Assembly (NCBI GenBank): GCA_022578965.1
Contig: MU400538.1
Coordinates: 186,001-250,000 of the forward strand
Direction of reading: 5' to 3'
Source of the DNA: Xylaria sp. FL1777
Lineage: Eukaryota; Ascomycota; Sordariomycetes; Xylariales; Xylariaceae
Length of the DNA stretch: 64,000 nucleotides
In this document: one piece after another, positions 1 through 10,900 of the stretch
Layout of the letters: each line of letters starts with the position of its first letter
Numbering within the stretch: the first letter of the stretch is position 1
Translations under genes and position numbers: made by a program
Notes under the pieces: model-generated
What the model was told of the DNA's origin: nothing
Database searches by the model: none
The model's input: the letters and a program-made list of their open reading frames with translations, nothing else

Positions 1-1
1 G

Positions 2-535
2 GAGACTGGGCGCCACGGAGTAGAGCTCCTGCTAGACATTCTGGAGGGTGGTCAGCCCACGAAACACCGCAGCGCCCTATCCATTGCGCTGGACGCGCAA
101 GAGTTCGTGTCCGAAACCGATGTGGTCATAGGCAGCCATGAAAACGAGATACGTATTCCACTGCTCGTCGACATCGACAAAGATATAGAGCCGTATCTTG
201 AGAAGTTCAACAAGGGATTGTGGAACGTATCGATCGAGCTCTACAGAATGCGTCGGACTTTGGTAATCGCACCACTCAAACTGGACGACAACCATGACGA
301 ATACGATGAACTGATGGGCGAGATATCCGTGGCGGAATGCCAGTTCACATTTCTGAATTATATCCTGCAATGCTTGAAAAAGCACTCCTCGATCGGCATC
401 GGTGGTTTCCAGATTTGGGAATGCGCTTCAAGGCTCGAAGACATGAAGTCCATGGTTGCTCATCTGACTGCGAAAATTAACCGTGAGTTTCATGACGAAA
501 GTTTTTGGAGCAGACACGCTCGGTTTTCCTCCTGA
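2..535 (+). CDS. 3' end of an unidentified protein gene (5' truncated by the window)
   Basis: One reading frame is open from the first bases of the window to a TGA at 533-535, giving about 177 residues. There is no in-frame ATG near the start. The first candidate start at 107 is a GTG inside continuous coding sequence, so the gene begins outside the window. The visible part is acidic, rich in Asp, Glu, Leu and Ile, and soluble-looking, with no membrane segment and no repeat. It contains an I-P-L-L-V-D-I-D stretch at about residue 55 and ends R-H-A-R-F-S-S. Codon use favours C- or G-ending codons like the other genes here. I do not recognise the family and assign no function. No intron is evident in this part. 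Confidence 0.55.
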   Translation, partial: ETGRHGVELLLDILEGGQPTKHRSALSIALDAQEFVSETDVVIGSHENEIRIPLLVDIDKDIEPYLEKFNKGLWNVSIELYRMRRTLVIAPLKLDDNHDEYDELMGEISVAECQFTFLNYILQCLKKHSSIGIGGFQIWECASRLEDMKSMVAHLTAKINREFHDESFWSRHARFSS

Positions 536-1967
536 TCACGAGGTCTTAGGGGAGAAGGAATGGACCTCTCTGATACCAGGGAGAATTGTCTCTGCTATTT
601 CATTTCACTGTCACTGTGGGTGAGGGCGAGGTAGCTGGTGATGTTGAAGACCCTCGTTGGCCGTTACCTTCCGTTAAGTCTGAAATAATACCGGTAGAAT
701 TGTATACGTTAGCTACCGCATAGCAATAAGCATAGCCCTGTCGATCAAAGACTTAGTAAAGTTCCCCCAAAATTATTGGTTGAGAAGGATGAGCCTATAA
801 TACCTACTAACTACTCCCATTTCCTTGATTTATGCGTTATGTGCTTTTTCTCGGCCGTTCTAATTACCAAGCTGCACGAGCTATCGCGCCGACCGATAAT
901 CAATCATATGGCAAGCTAGCAATGCAAGTTCTTCTGGGTATCATAGATGAAACTCCCTCTTCTGCGCGATGATAATAGTCTTTTGTGGTATCTCCAGCAG
1001 CAGAGGCTGTGACAAATTTACCGAGACGTGTCTTCGTCCGTTGTCCGCCATTAAAATTAACATACAGTATCTGTCAGAGGTTATTGTGTGTATCCCAACC
1101 TTACTTTATGGTGGATAGGAGGCATTTAGCATTAGAGCTAGTAGCTGTCAAAGTGGGCAAATCATCCCAGTACCTGTCTACTGCGTAAGCTTAGTGTGGT
1201 AGGTCGTGTGTTTAGGTAATTGGATGAACATCTAAGTGCGTAGTTATACCTCGGTAGCCAACCGAGGACAGCAATAAGCGAAGGGTTAACCGATGGAAAC
1301 ATTTGTTTTTACACATTTCTGGCTATTTTTATACTGACTAGGTTACGTATGCGTAGGAACAGGCCGGCTATGGAATATAAGGCGGTACCGGGCTAATTAA
1401 TTATGGATCGACGCTGGCAGGATTCGGGGCTGGGATGCCGGCACGGTACGGCGGCTCACTTTCTCGGACGGGCGAATCGTAGCTCGCGATCCTTCCATGT
1501 GTGAGGGGCCATCCAACCGTCACGATGGCCCGATCCAGCAGGAGCTGGGCGAGGGAGGCCGGGGACAGGGGCCGGGATAGGACATGGCTGTGGAGAAGAT
1601 AGACGACTGATGAAACGTCGCCGTTGTAATTGCATAATGTGAAGGATACATAGTAGACTGCCTAGGTAGGTACTGACTTTATTTAGGTGTGGCTGCGATA
1701 CCTAGTTCGTAGATAAAGAACTGACCACCACTTCGTGAGTTAAGCTACCCAAGGTATCCAGTTGCTATACTAGTCCGGCTACGTAGTTCCGATGACAAGA
1801 CATGTCGGATCCTTATTAGGATAGCGAAACGTTGCTCATCTTGAAGCGGACCCCACACTCGTGTGTGTAATTTCTCTTCCTTGGCTCTTAGGGTTGACAA
1901 GTCCGTAGATCATAGCTTCTGATGTTCCTCATCTCTCCGTGATTGTGCGTTCAATCAGTCAGTCGAC
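536..1967. other. Intergenic region upstream of the GH92 gene
   Basis: No convincing gene is visible. The stretch near 1370-1600 is GC-rich. A CreA-type hexamer (CCCCAC, the reverse of GTGGGG) lies at 1851-1856, about 110 bases before the mannosidase start. A single six-base match is weak evidence for carbon catabolite repression. The remainder is AT-balanced non-coding DNA with scattered TAGGTA-like motifs. Confidence 0.5.
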
Positions 1968-4609
1968 ATGCCTTGTCCTGCACACCTAACATCCGCCTTC
2001 AAGGTAGTGGCGGCGGCGGCGGCTTCATTATGCACGGCGCAAGACCTCACGCAGTTCGTGTTACCCAATGTGAGTCTCACGTCTAACTACAAGTAACGGC
2101 AGCATAATGAAGTTAACATTGACCACCTAGATGGGCGATGCGAATGGCGGGAACACGTTTCCGGGAGTCAGCCTGCCGCTCGGCATGGTCAAGCTCGGAC
2201 CAGACCTCTACACTGGCTCTGATAGCTATTCCGGCTATCAGCCTACCGGGAACTTCATCGGGTTCAGTTTGCTTCACGAAAGCGGGACGGGGGGCGCTCC
2301 CAAGTACGGCGTGGTGTCTCAAATGCCTGTCCCGGGGACTATAGCGAATCCCCTGGCCGACTTGAGTGTCGGCCGGAGCACGGCTGATGAGACTCGACTT
2401 GGGTACTATAAATCGAGTTTATCTAACGGGATTACCGTCGAGCTGGGTGCCACGGGCCGAGCTGGAATGTATGTGTACGAATTCCCGGAAAACGGTGGGG
2501 CTTCCAATATCGTTGTCGACGTTTCGCACGTTCTCCCTTCGTATCGAGGTCAAGGCTTGGGACAAAATTATCTCGGCGGTAACATTACTGTCGTGACCAC
2601 AGACGGTGGCATCCGCTATGAGGGGTCTGGGTCCTATAATAACGTATTTGGCCGACGAAAAGTAGACTCTTCGGGAGATGTGCTGACCGTTGAATAGGGA
2701 TGGAACCGCGCCCCAGAATGGACTGTGTATTTCTGCGGTTATTTCGACCAGGCTGCGACTTTCAAAACCTTCCTAGGAAAGGATGCAACAAGCACAACCC
2801 TAACTGATTACGGCAATTCTCCAAGTCAAGACTCGACGTCGCGGCTAGGAGCTGTCTTCACGTTCAACTCCACGAGCGTTACCTCAAGGGTGGGCGTATC
2901 CTTCATTTCAAGCCAGCAGGCGTGTGGCAACGTAGATAGCGAGATCCCGGCAGACACGACGTTAGACAGCTTAGAGGAGAACGTCAAGACCGCTTGGACT
3001 GACGGAGTACTTTCTAAAATCACCACGACGGATACGTCTAACACGACCAAGCTCCAATTGCTGTATTCTTCGTTGTACCACTTACTGCAAATTCCGACTA
3101 ACAAGACCGGGGAGAATCCACTGTGGTCGTCCACAGAGCCGTACTACGACGACATCTTCACCTTCTGGGATACTGTAAGCTCTCTCTCAATCCATGGCCT
3201 GCACGCTCTTACACAAGCTTCCAGTTCCGCACGCACACGCCACTGCTGCACATCCTGCAGCCGACGGCGTACGAGGAGCTGATCCGCTCCTTAATCGACA
3301 TCTGGAGATTCGCCGGCTTCATGCCGGACGCTCGCTCGTCATTCTTCAACGGCGCATCACAGGGCGGGTCGAACGCAGATAACATCCTCGCGGACGCATA
3401 CGTGAAGGGCGTGCGCGGGGCCGTGAACTGGGAGGACGGGTTCGCTGCCATGGTGACGGATGCCGAGACGGTGCCGCCGAACAACAACGACCCGCGGGAC
3501 ACCTCGTCGTCGACGAAGGAGGGCCGTGGCGCTCTGCCGGACTGGATCGAGAAGGGGTACATCACCACGAAATACGGACGCTCCGTGAGCCGCGCCATCG
3601 AATAGTAAGTCTCAGTTCCCCCAATTCTATATCTCGAGTCCCAGTACCTTTTCCTTCTCCCTTTTCGTCGTCACCGTATGCACAGAAACATCAACAACCC
3701 TAAGAAAAAAAGAAGGGGAAGAAAAGAATGAGCTAGCTACTAACTACCCCCCACTGTAGCGCCCTCAATGACTTCGCCCTATACCAAGTAGCAAAGGGCC
3801 AAAACAACGACACAGCAGCAACGAAATACCTAACGCGTTCGCGCAACTGGCGCAACCAATGGAACCCGAACCTCAGCGCGCTGAACTTCACCGGCTTTCT
3901 GGGGCCGCGCGACGCATCGGGGAACTGGCTATCGCAGGACCCGCTGAGCTGCGGCGGCTGCTACTGGGGGGACGCGTACTACGAGGCGCTGCCGATGGAG
4001 TACTCGTTCAACGCGCACCACGACGTGGCGACGCTGATCTCGTACAGCGGCGGAGAGGCGGCCTTCGTGGCGCGGCTGGAGGCCATGTTCACGCCGGGCC
4101 TGTCCTCGGGCAACGCGCAGTTCGGCAACACGCTCTTCAACCCGGGCAACGAGCCCAGCTTCGCCACGCCGTACCTGTTCAACTTCGCGGGCCGCCAGGA
4201 CCTCTCCGTCAAGTACAGCCGGGGCGTGGCACGCGCCTACTACGCGCCCACGCCCGCTGGGTTACCGGGAAACTCGGATGCGGGGGCTATGGAGAGCTGG
4301 TTGCTGTGGAATATGATTGGTTTGTACCCCCTGACGGGTCAGACGACGTTCCTCGTGGCGTCGCCGTGGTTTGCGGATCTGAGCATTGATCTGGGGAGCG
4401 GCAGGAAGCTTGTTATTACGGCGAAGAATGTTGGCGACGATTCGTTCTACGTCCAGTCGCTGGCGGTGAACGGCAAGGCGTGGGATAAGGCGTGGGTCGA
4501 GTGGGACGATGTCTTTGCTAATGGCGGGACGATGGATTTTGTGCTTGGGCCCGAACCCGCGGACTGGGCGACTGGTGAGGCGCCGCCGAGCCCAGCCAGC
4601 GAGGCGTGA
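1968..4609 (+). CDS. Secreted GH92 family alpha-mannosidase, five exons
   Basis: Proposed exons are 1968-2069, 2131-2643, 2698-3174, 3225-3604 and 3760-4609, giving 773 residues, a usual length for fungal GH92. The ATG at 1968 opens a signal peptide (about residues 1-24, with an Ala-rich core encoded by a GGC run and ending in C-T-A). The mature start, N-G-G-N-T-F-P-G, is the family's N-terminal signature. Further hallmarks are F-W-D-T-F-R-T-H-T-P-L (across intron 3), N-G-A-S-Q-G-G-S-N-A-D-N, Y-Y-E near residue 566 (position of the catalytic acid), H-H-D at 577-579 and G-N-S-D-A-G at 661-666 (position of the catalytic base). GH92 enzymes are calcium-dependent exo-alpha-mannosidases that trim N- or O-linked mannans. 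This one is probably secreted. An in-frame TAG at 2695-2697 lies in a 54-nt intron (donor GTATTT, branch CTGAC) and is not a break. The gene converges with the Ost-alpha gene, 329 bases away. Confidence 0.93.
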
Positions 4610-4938
4610 ATAAATTACAGATTTGACTAGTGTTGCATTTAATCTCATGAAGATATGCCATTCAGCACTGACTGACTGACCTGACCAGTTGAGGAAGAAT
4701 AACTGATATCAGATCCGATCGAATTCATGGGAAGTATTGTTCAAACACCAATATGCATGCACTGACAAGAATCATGAAAACAAGCGGCGACTTCAGGTAA
4801 TGAATTTCACGTCCCGCTAACCAAAACCTTCGATATGCCCTTTCTAACACGTACGAAACTGGCTGTATGCGAAAAGCCGAAACTGTAACGGGGTATCTAG
4901 TAATGAGGCAACAAGAATTAAAACAAATCTCCAACGAT

Positions 4939-6958
4939 TTATAAATGCTCGTGGCTCCAAACATTACGGAACTCGTCTTCTTGCCCTGTTGCGTATATTG
5001 GGCTCTCTCCATCTTGATCGGAAGTCTCATCTGTTAGGTCATCTTCCACTGCTTCTTCTTCCAATATCCGAGGTTCATTTGTGTTGAGTACTGGTGCGCC
5101 AAGCGGTCCTTTGCTCTGCGATGTTTGGGCAGCTTGTGCCGATGGTTCTGGAGGGGATGTAACCTGGGGCTTCCACTGCTTTTGCTTGCCCTTCTTGTTT
5201 TGGGTCTCGATGGACTCTGTACTCGCCCTGCTTGCTGGTTTTAAGGCTGGTGCTTTGTTGGATATGCTTATTGACGATGATGATCGTGATGCATTCCATG
5301 CTCCAGTGCCTGATTGATATACTCGTGGGCCTGAAGATACCCAGAGATCTCTAGACGGCTCGTTGGCCGTTATCACGGGATACTAAGCGCATTGTAAGCA
5401 ATATGAAAGACTCGAATTATTGAGTCACTCACGTTCCAATCACCGAACTCTAGTTCTCTAGCTTTCCCGTAAAGACTCTCGTCATCAGGGTCTAACGAAG
5501 TTTCGGGAACGGAGCCGTCTGTATATCTTAAAGGCCCATTGCTGCCACTTGGTCCCCCATTGGAATTCAGGAGAGGCGTGTTTGCGCTCATCTCCCCTCG
5601 CACCTCACCTGGTTTTGGAATCCAGTACTTAGCCTCTCCCCCACGCTTGTACCTCATGCCGTCTTTGAGTCGAGCGAATCGGGAGCTTGAATCTTCATGG
5701 GCAATAATCTTTCCACTGGAATCGAACACCCGGTAGCTGTAATTGTCACCTCTGAAGGTCTCCTTAGAGTCCTCGATGAGGTCGACAACGCCAAATGCGT
5801 CTCTAACGGCGTATTTGACAGGCATTCTTGCTGAAGAAACGGTGTTATCGGCGTAGTCATGCCACGAGAAAGCATACCAATGCGCTAGGGCAAAAGCAGG
5901 CATTTCAACACAAATCAAGGCATCTTGAATGGCGGCCGCTAAATTATCCTGGGTATACTCTGGGACGTTATCCGGGATGGCTCCGAGCCAAACTAAGATG
6001 GAGAGTAGGAAGCCCTGCCAGTACGAAGCAAAGATGATGAGCTTGATGCAGAGAAACTTGGGCACAGGGCGGAAGGGAATCAGATCGTCGTGCATGCAGA
6101 CCCAAAATAGACCAAGCGAGTAAAGGCTGACGGTAACACTAATGTTGTAGATGATGGCACTCCACATATAGCCAGATGTCAAGTCGATATACCATTCTTT
6201 ATACGTGTCGGTCGCTTTCATGATGATGGCGGTAAGAGCTAAGATGGGTTTGAGCCAGGCATATTGCAGAATCCCCCGCTTTATGGCTAGAAATGTATAT
6301 GGATCGGAAATATCGACCTTGCGTAACACGTGGTTCAGCGGCCATAGATGGTGGACAGGGGCGCGGCCGTGGGTCATGATGATGAGGGCTCGTTCGCCAT
6401 CGAGATAATTAATGAGGAGCTGGAAGAAGGTGTAGATGGTGAAAGCCTACAACAGCCACAGACACGTCAGGCCCTTGTTGCGAGACAGTATGGGAGAGGG
6501 GTACGGACGAACCTCGTAGATATCTCGGACAGGATCAAGGAATGCAGCAGCCTTGAGCGACACCATGCTTACCCAAGAGCTGATGGAGTAGATGGGGACC
6601 CTAGATCAGTGTCAAAGACGAAGTCCCACACGTCCCAGAGAGAAGACCCTTACATGAGCAGAATCCGAACCACATATCGCTGGAGCAGTGGTTTACGATA
6701 GTTCTTCCTGCAGTGGCGTAAATACAAAGACGGACGAGAGAGCGAGGGAGCTGGGGAGATCAGGCAACGCACAGTTGAAACCATATCGAGCTGTTCGGGG
6801 GCGGATCAGCACGTCTTCCCGGGAGTCATGACCAGCTCGAAAGCTGCATATATATGGACTGGAGCTTACACAATGGATAAGAGAGTTGCGGCCAAGGAAA
6901 ACACACCGGCGACGATGGTGGTCGCGGTGGTGAACTTCTCGCCAGTACCTCCAGCCAT
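4939..6958 (-). CDS. Ost-alpha/TMEM184 (DUF300) family multipass membrane protein, five exons
   Basis: On the minus strand the proposed exons are 6958-6870, 6707-6654, 6600-6513, 6446-5433 and 5382-4939, giving about 562 residues. The family is recognisable from Q-R-Y-V-V-R-I-L-L-M-V-P-I-Y-S-I, T-H-G-R-A-P-V-H-H-L-W-P, K-F-L-C-I-K-L-I-I-F-A-S-Y-W-Q-G and P-A-F-A-L-A-H-W-Y-A-F-S-W. There are about seven hydrophobic helices in the first 300 residues. The remaining 260 residues are a hydrophilic, Ser/Pro/Gln- and acid-rich cytosolic tail. Family members include the animal organic solute transporter subunit and fungal vacuolar or endosomal proteins; the substrate here is unknown. The start at 6958 was chosen because it lies just before the first helix; an ATG at 7126 is also in frame. 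Introns 2-4 are 53, 66 and 50 nt. The first intron (162 nt) is the least certain (see findings). Confidence 0.85.
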
Positions 6959-7201
6959 GTCTGCGTCCAGATGGGGCGTGCACCGATATCGTCGGCAGGA
7001 GAGGCGTTGGGGACAGTCTTTCAAGGATAGCAGCCCAGGTGTTGGAGAAGCGACATCATCGAGAAATGGTTTCGACGGTACAGTAGACAGATGGTTTGAG
7101 GCGATGATGTATGATGAGGAGAGCAAACGGTCGCGTGTCCTGGGTGATCGTGATCTACCTACTAGTACTAGTAGTATACACTAAAACTAAACTGCACACC
7201 A

Positions 7202-7237
<36 letters not shown>

Positions 7238-7951
7238 AATGCCCGGTACAGTGATACCATACATACCTACTTACCTACCTATAATCTGTATTACCTAATG
7301 GTACCTACATGTGTAAACTTAGGCAGCTAGGTACTGTAAATTGGTGGGTAGACCCCACTGATCAGTGTTGTACCCGGGTCCTGCCCAGGCGGTACAGTGT
7401 CCTATCCACAACAGCTTCGGAGCTATCTTCATCCTAAGTGCTGATTCGCTCATGGCCATGTACAGATGTCTGACCCCGGCTTCCTTGTTTATGTAATTCC
7501 ATGTGCAGAGCATGTGTCTAACTGAAAGATGCATGTATTATACCTGCCTACTTAACTCCCTACCTACATCGTACAGCATACATGCGGGCGCATGTCATAA
7601 TAATTCCCAGGCCTACGATACGTGCGAGCGTACCCATACTACTAGGTATCTGCATGTTTACTACATATTTTGAAGTGATCGTACATAGTAGTGTATGCGC
7701 CTCATCATCAACTAAACCCTCAACCAAGAAAACTTGCCGCCTACCCAGCTACTTTCGCCTGCTTGAGGCATGCGCATTCAGCTGATGAGGTGTTTGCCTC
7801 CCAGGCACGACAAGCAGCCCAATTCGTCCCAATCCGTCCGATCGCGAGATTCCGGCGTCGAACTAAATGTCTTCCGGCTGTAGACTGGTCGATACAATAC
7901 GAGAGAGGGTAGCGCGTGCCTCTGGAGGAGTCGGGGGAGCTGAGCGTGCCG
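6959..7951. promoter_or_regulatory. Divergent upstream region shared by the Ost-alpha and csf1 genes
   Basis: About 1 kb separates the proposed start codons of two divergently transcribed genes, so their promoters must share this region. It contains a GAT microsatellite and clusters of TACCTA/TAGGTA motifs near 7262-7330 and 7545-7570. No clear TATA box or open reading frame worth keeping was seen. Confidence 0.5.
7202..7237 (+). repeat. (GAT)12 microsatellite
   Basis: Twelve uninterrupted GAT units, followed by an imperfect AAT. It lies in the divergent upstream region and is not within coding sequence. Confidence 0.95.
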
Positions 7952-10900
7952 ATGGCTGACAAAGGGAGCCCTGGCTCAACGTCAACGTCGCCCTTCAAGA
8001 ACTTCAATGGGTAAACAAATGCTCCTCCCTGCTCCCATTCCCTGCTCTCCGGATCGATCAAGTAGAGCAGTAGGCGCTGATACTTCCTCTAGCGAATTCC
8101 TCGGGTACACCGTCGTGACCGGCGTGTTGTAAGCTCTTGTCTCCTCCCACTCGACTGATCTGATGCTGATATACTCTCGCAGGGCGGTGCTCTTCTTGCT
8201 CTACTTTAATAGAGTAGTAGCCTCAGTTGTCTCCTCCGCCATCCGCACGTATACGTGGCACCGATATCGTATCTACATCGACATCCAGGCTCTTCAATTG
8301 TCCCTACTCGGCGGCCGTCTCTTTTTCACTGGTCTGCGGTACCACGGTAACAACGAGACTATACTCATCCAGAATGGCCATATTACCTGGTCATACTGGC
8401 TGCGCAGGGTTCGTGATGCCCAGGTCTATAATGCCAAACAGGGGTCCCGGACCGACCACGAGGGAGCTACCTCCAATAGTCGCGATAGACAGCAAAAGCT
8501 GCCATGCCGTATCAATGTTGCAGTATCTGGGTTGGAATGGTTTGTATACAATCGCAGCGCCGCGTACGATTCAATATTCAATGCCATGACCGGCGCTACG
8601 GACGAGCCTTTACTGAACAATAATAACAATAATAATGGCAACGAGGCTAGAAGTAGCGATGACCACTACACCAGAACAAGCAGAGACGACAAGTTCGCTG
8701 ATGATTCTGCGAAGCCTCGGAAGCGGCGGCATAGACTTACGAAGGAACCAGGCATCTATAAGCATGATAGAGAGATGAAGGGGAGTCTTGATGGTAATGA
8801 GAAAGACGGTTCCGAAGCCCGATATTCCAAGGCGCCTAGCAGCATCTCCAGCTCCGTGAGCGGGGGCCTACCAGAAGACAAGGACGAGCTCCCTTTGGCG
8901 TTGCAACTGTATCCAATCCATTTCGAGTGCGATAGAGGCGCTTTGGTTATGGGGAATGATAACACTAAAGCCCTTCTGATTGTGAAGAGCAAGTCTCTGT
9001 CTGGAGAAATTGATGCCGTAGAATCTCAAACAGTCGATCCTTACAGGCAGCTTTTTGAAATCAATTTCGACCACCCGGTAGTTGAGATAGTGGAACACAA
9101 CGGTTACAAGGAGGACCAGCTGACTCGCGCTGTCAGAGAGAAGCAGGCAGCCTTGGATTCTAACGGTACTCATCATCGGTCTTTTCTTCGCACACAACGC
9201 CGCAAGGCTCTTGGACAGTTGCGGAACCTCGTACCATACTGGAGAAAATCGGTGGAATCTTTCTCGGTAGACTCCAGAGCTGGTATCGCACCCGCAGAGC
9301 CACCTATTCCTGGGTTGAGTCACTGGCAGGGGCTGTCTCGCTATTTGAACGCCGATGACGAGGATGATAAGCTGAGATGGTCGTCCCTCGACTACGCCGC
9401 AGTTAACACTGTGGTCGATAGCCCGGCAGGGACACTGAAAATCTATTGGGATGTCCCATCAAAGGTGCTGAGGGGTGCAGAGTCTCAGTCTCCCGTAGAC
9501 CCGAATGGGCCTGACTATGTCAATGGAGACACACCACCCGCTTGGGCCATCAGCTTAGCTTTAAAAGGAGGTGTTATTAATTACGGCCCATGGGCAGATA
9601 GACAACGGGCCGAACTACAAAGAGTCTTCTTTCCTAGCCTGTGCAAAGACGCTGCTCCCTCCCAACAGCGCCCTATCGGATCGTATCGGGTACCGACAAT
9701 TTTTAACTTCTACTTAGAGCTCAATGACGAAGTTACGCTAAGAATACCTACACGAGAACATTCAAAGAATTGGAGGTGGAAAAAAGAAGGGCTCACTATG
9801 AAGCAACAGCGGGAGAATAACCAACAACGCAGTCGTGGTCGTGGCCGTACTCGAAAATCTGTTGTTGCTACAGCGGCTGAACAGCGACCTTATGGCTGGC
9901 TCGATATCAAAATCGGAACAAATGCCACAGTTTCGTATGAGATGGATATGCTACCGAAATCAATAGGATATCGCAACGTCTTACAGATTGATTTGCCTTC
10001 AACAGAGGTTTCAACGAGCGTCAATCACGGTCTAATGTGGAAATCTGGTGCCCAGCACATCTCATGTGATCTCTCTACGCCTTTGAAATGGAATGGCCTT
10101 CGTACATGGCGATTTGATATTGATAGTGATGGGATGGAGCTGTTCATCTTGCGTGAGCACACGTTTCTGTTGATTGACCTTATCGACGATTGGGGGACTG
10201 GCCCGCCATCCGAATACCTGCTCTTCACTCCTTTCAAGTATTTTTTAAACTTGTCCCTCCGCGATCTCAAACTTTACGTCAATGTCAACGACTTCAATAT
10301 TATCAATGACCCTATAAGCATGGATGAGAATGCCTACCTTATTCTATCTAGCCCCTGTCTAAAGGTAGACACTCGTATCAACCTCGATACTTTTCGCCCG
10401 TCGAGAAATGCCGTTCCATTCAAGATTGAGACAGAGACTCTAGGTCTTTCATTGCATGCGCCCCCGTGGAATACACAGGCGACCTTCCTAACATCAAAGG
10501 ATATAGGGAATTTGGAAAAACTGGTTATTGATGCACATTACCATTACAATACCGCCACGTCGCCTACTAACACCGATACTCTCGTCCTTGACATTACTGC
10601 TCAGTCGCCAACATTTTATTTATATGGTTTCGTCATTCGTTACTTCTTCTTGCTGAAGGATAATTATTTTGGAGATCATGTTCACTTCAAAACGCTGGAC
10701 GAATACCAACAGATTCTCCGAGTTGATGCTCAAGGCTCCAACACCGAAATGGCAAATCGCCCTCCACCGAAAAAGTCGAATGACTTGGACGTGATGCTTT
10801 CAATCCGCGTTGATGATCCCAAGATCATATTACCGGCGAATTTGTACTCAGCAAGGCGCCACATTCCTATTGAAGCTGCGTCATTAGCCGTCGATATTCG

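Noticed and set aside
985..1188. 67-codon open frame in the first intergenic region
   Set aside because: Non-ATG start, no family resemblance, no typical coding codon bias.
2695..2697. In-frame TAG that seems to break the GH92 gene
   Set aside because: It is the 3' splice site of a 54-nt phase-0 intron (2644-2697) with donor GTATTT and branch CTGAC. Splicing gives the family sequence N-N-G-W-N-R-A-P-E-W.
6866..7126. Upstream in-frame ATG at 7126 as start of the Ost-alpha protein
   Set aside because: It would add 56 residues of a Ser/Pro/Arg-rich lead without family support. The ATG at 6958 places the first membrane helix near the N-terminus as in relatives. The longer form cannot be excluded.
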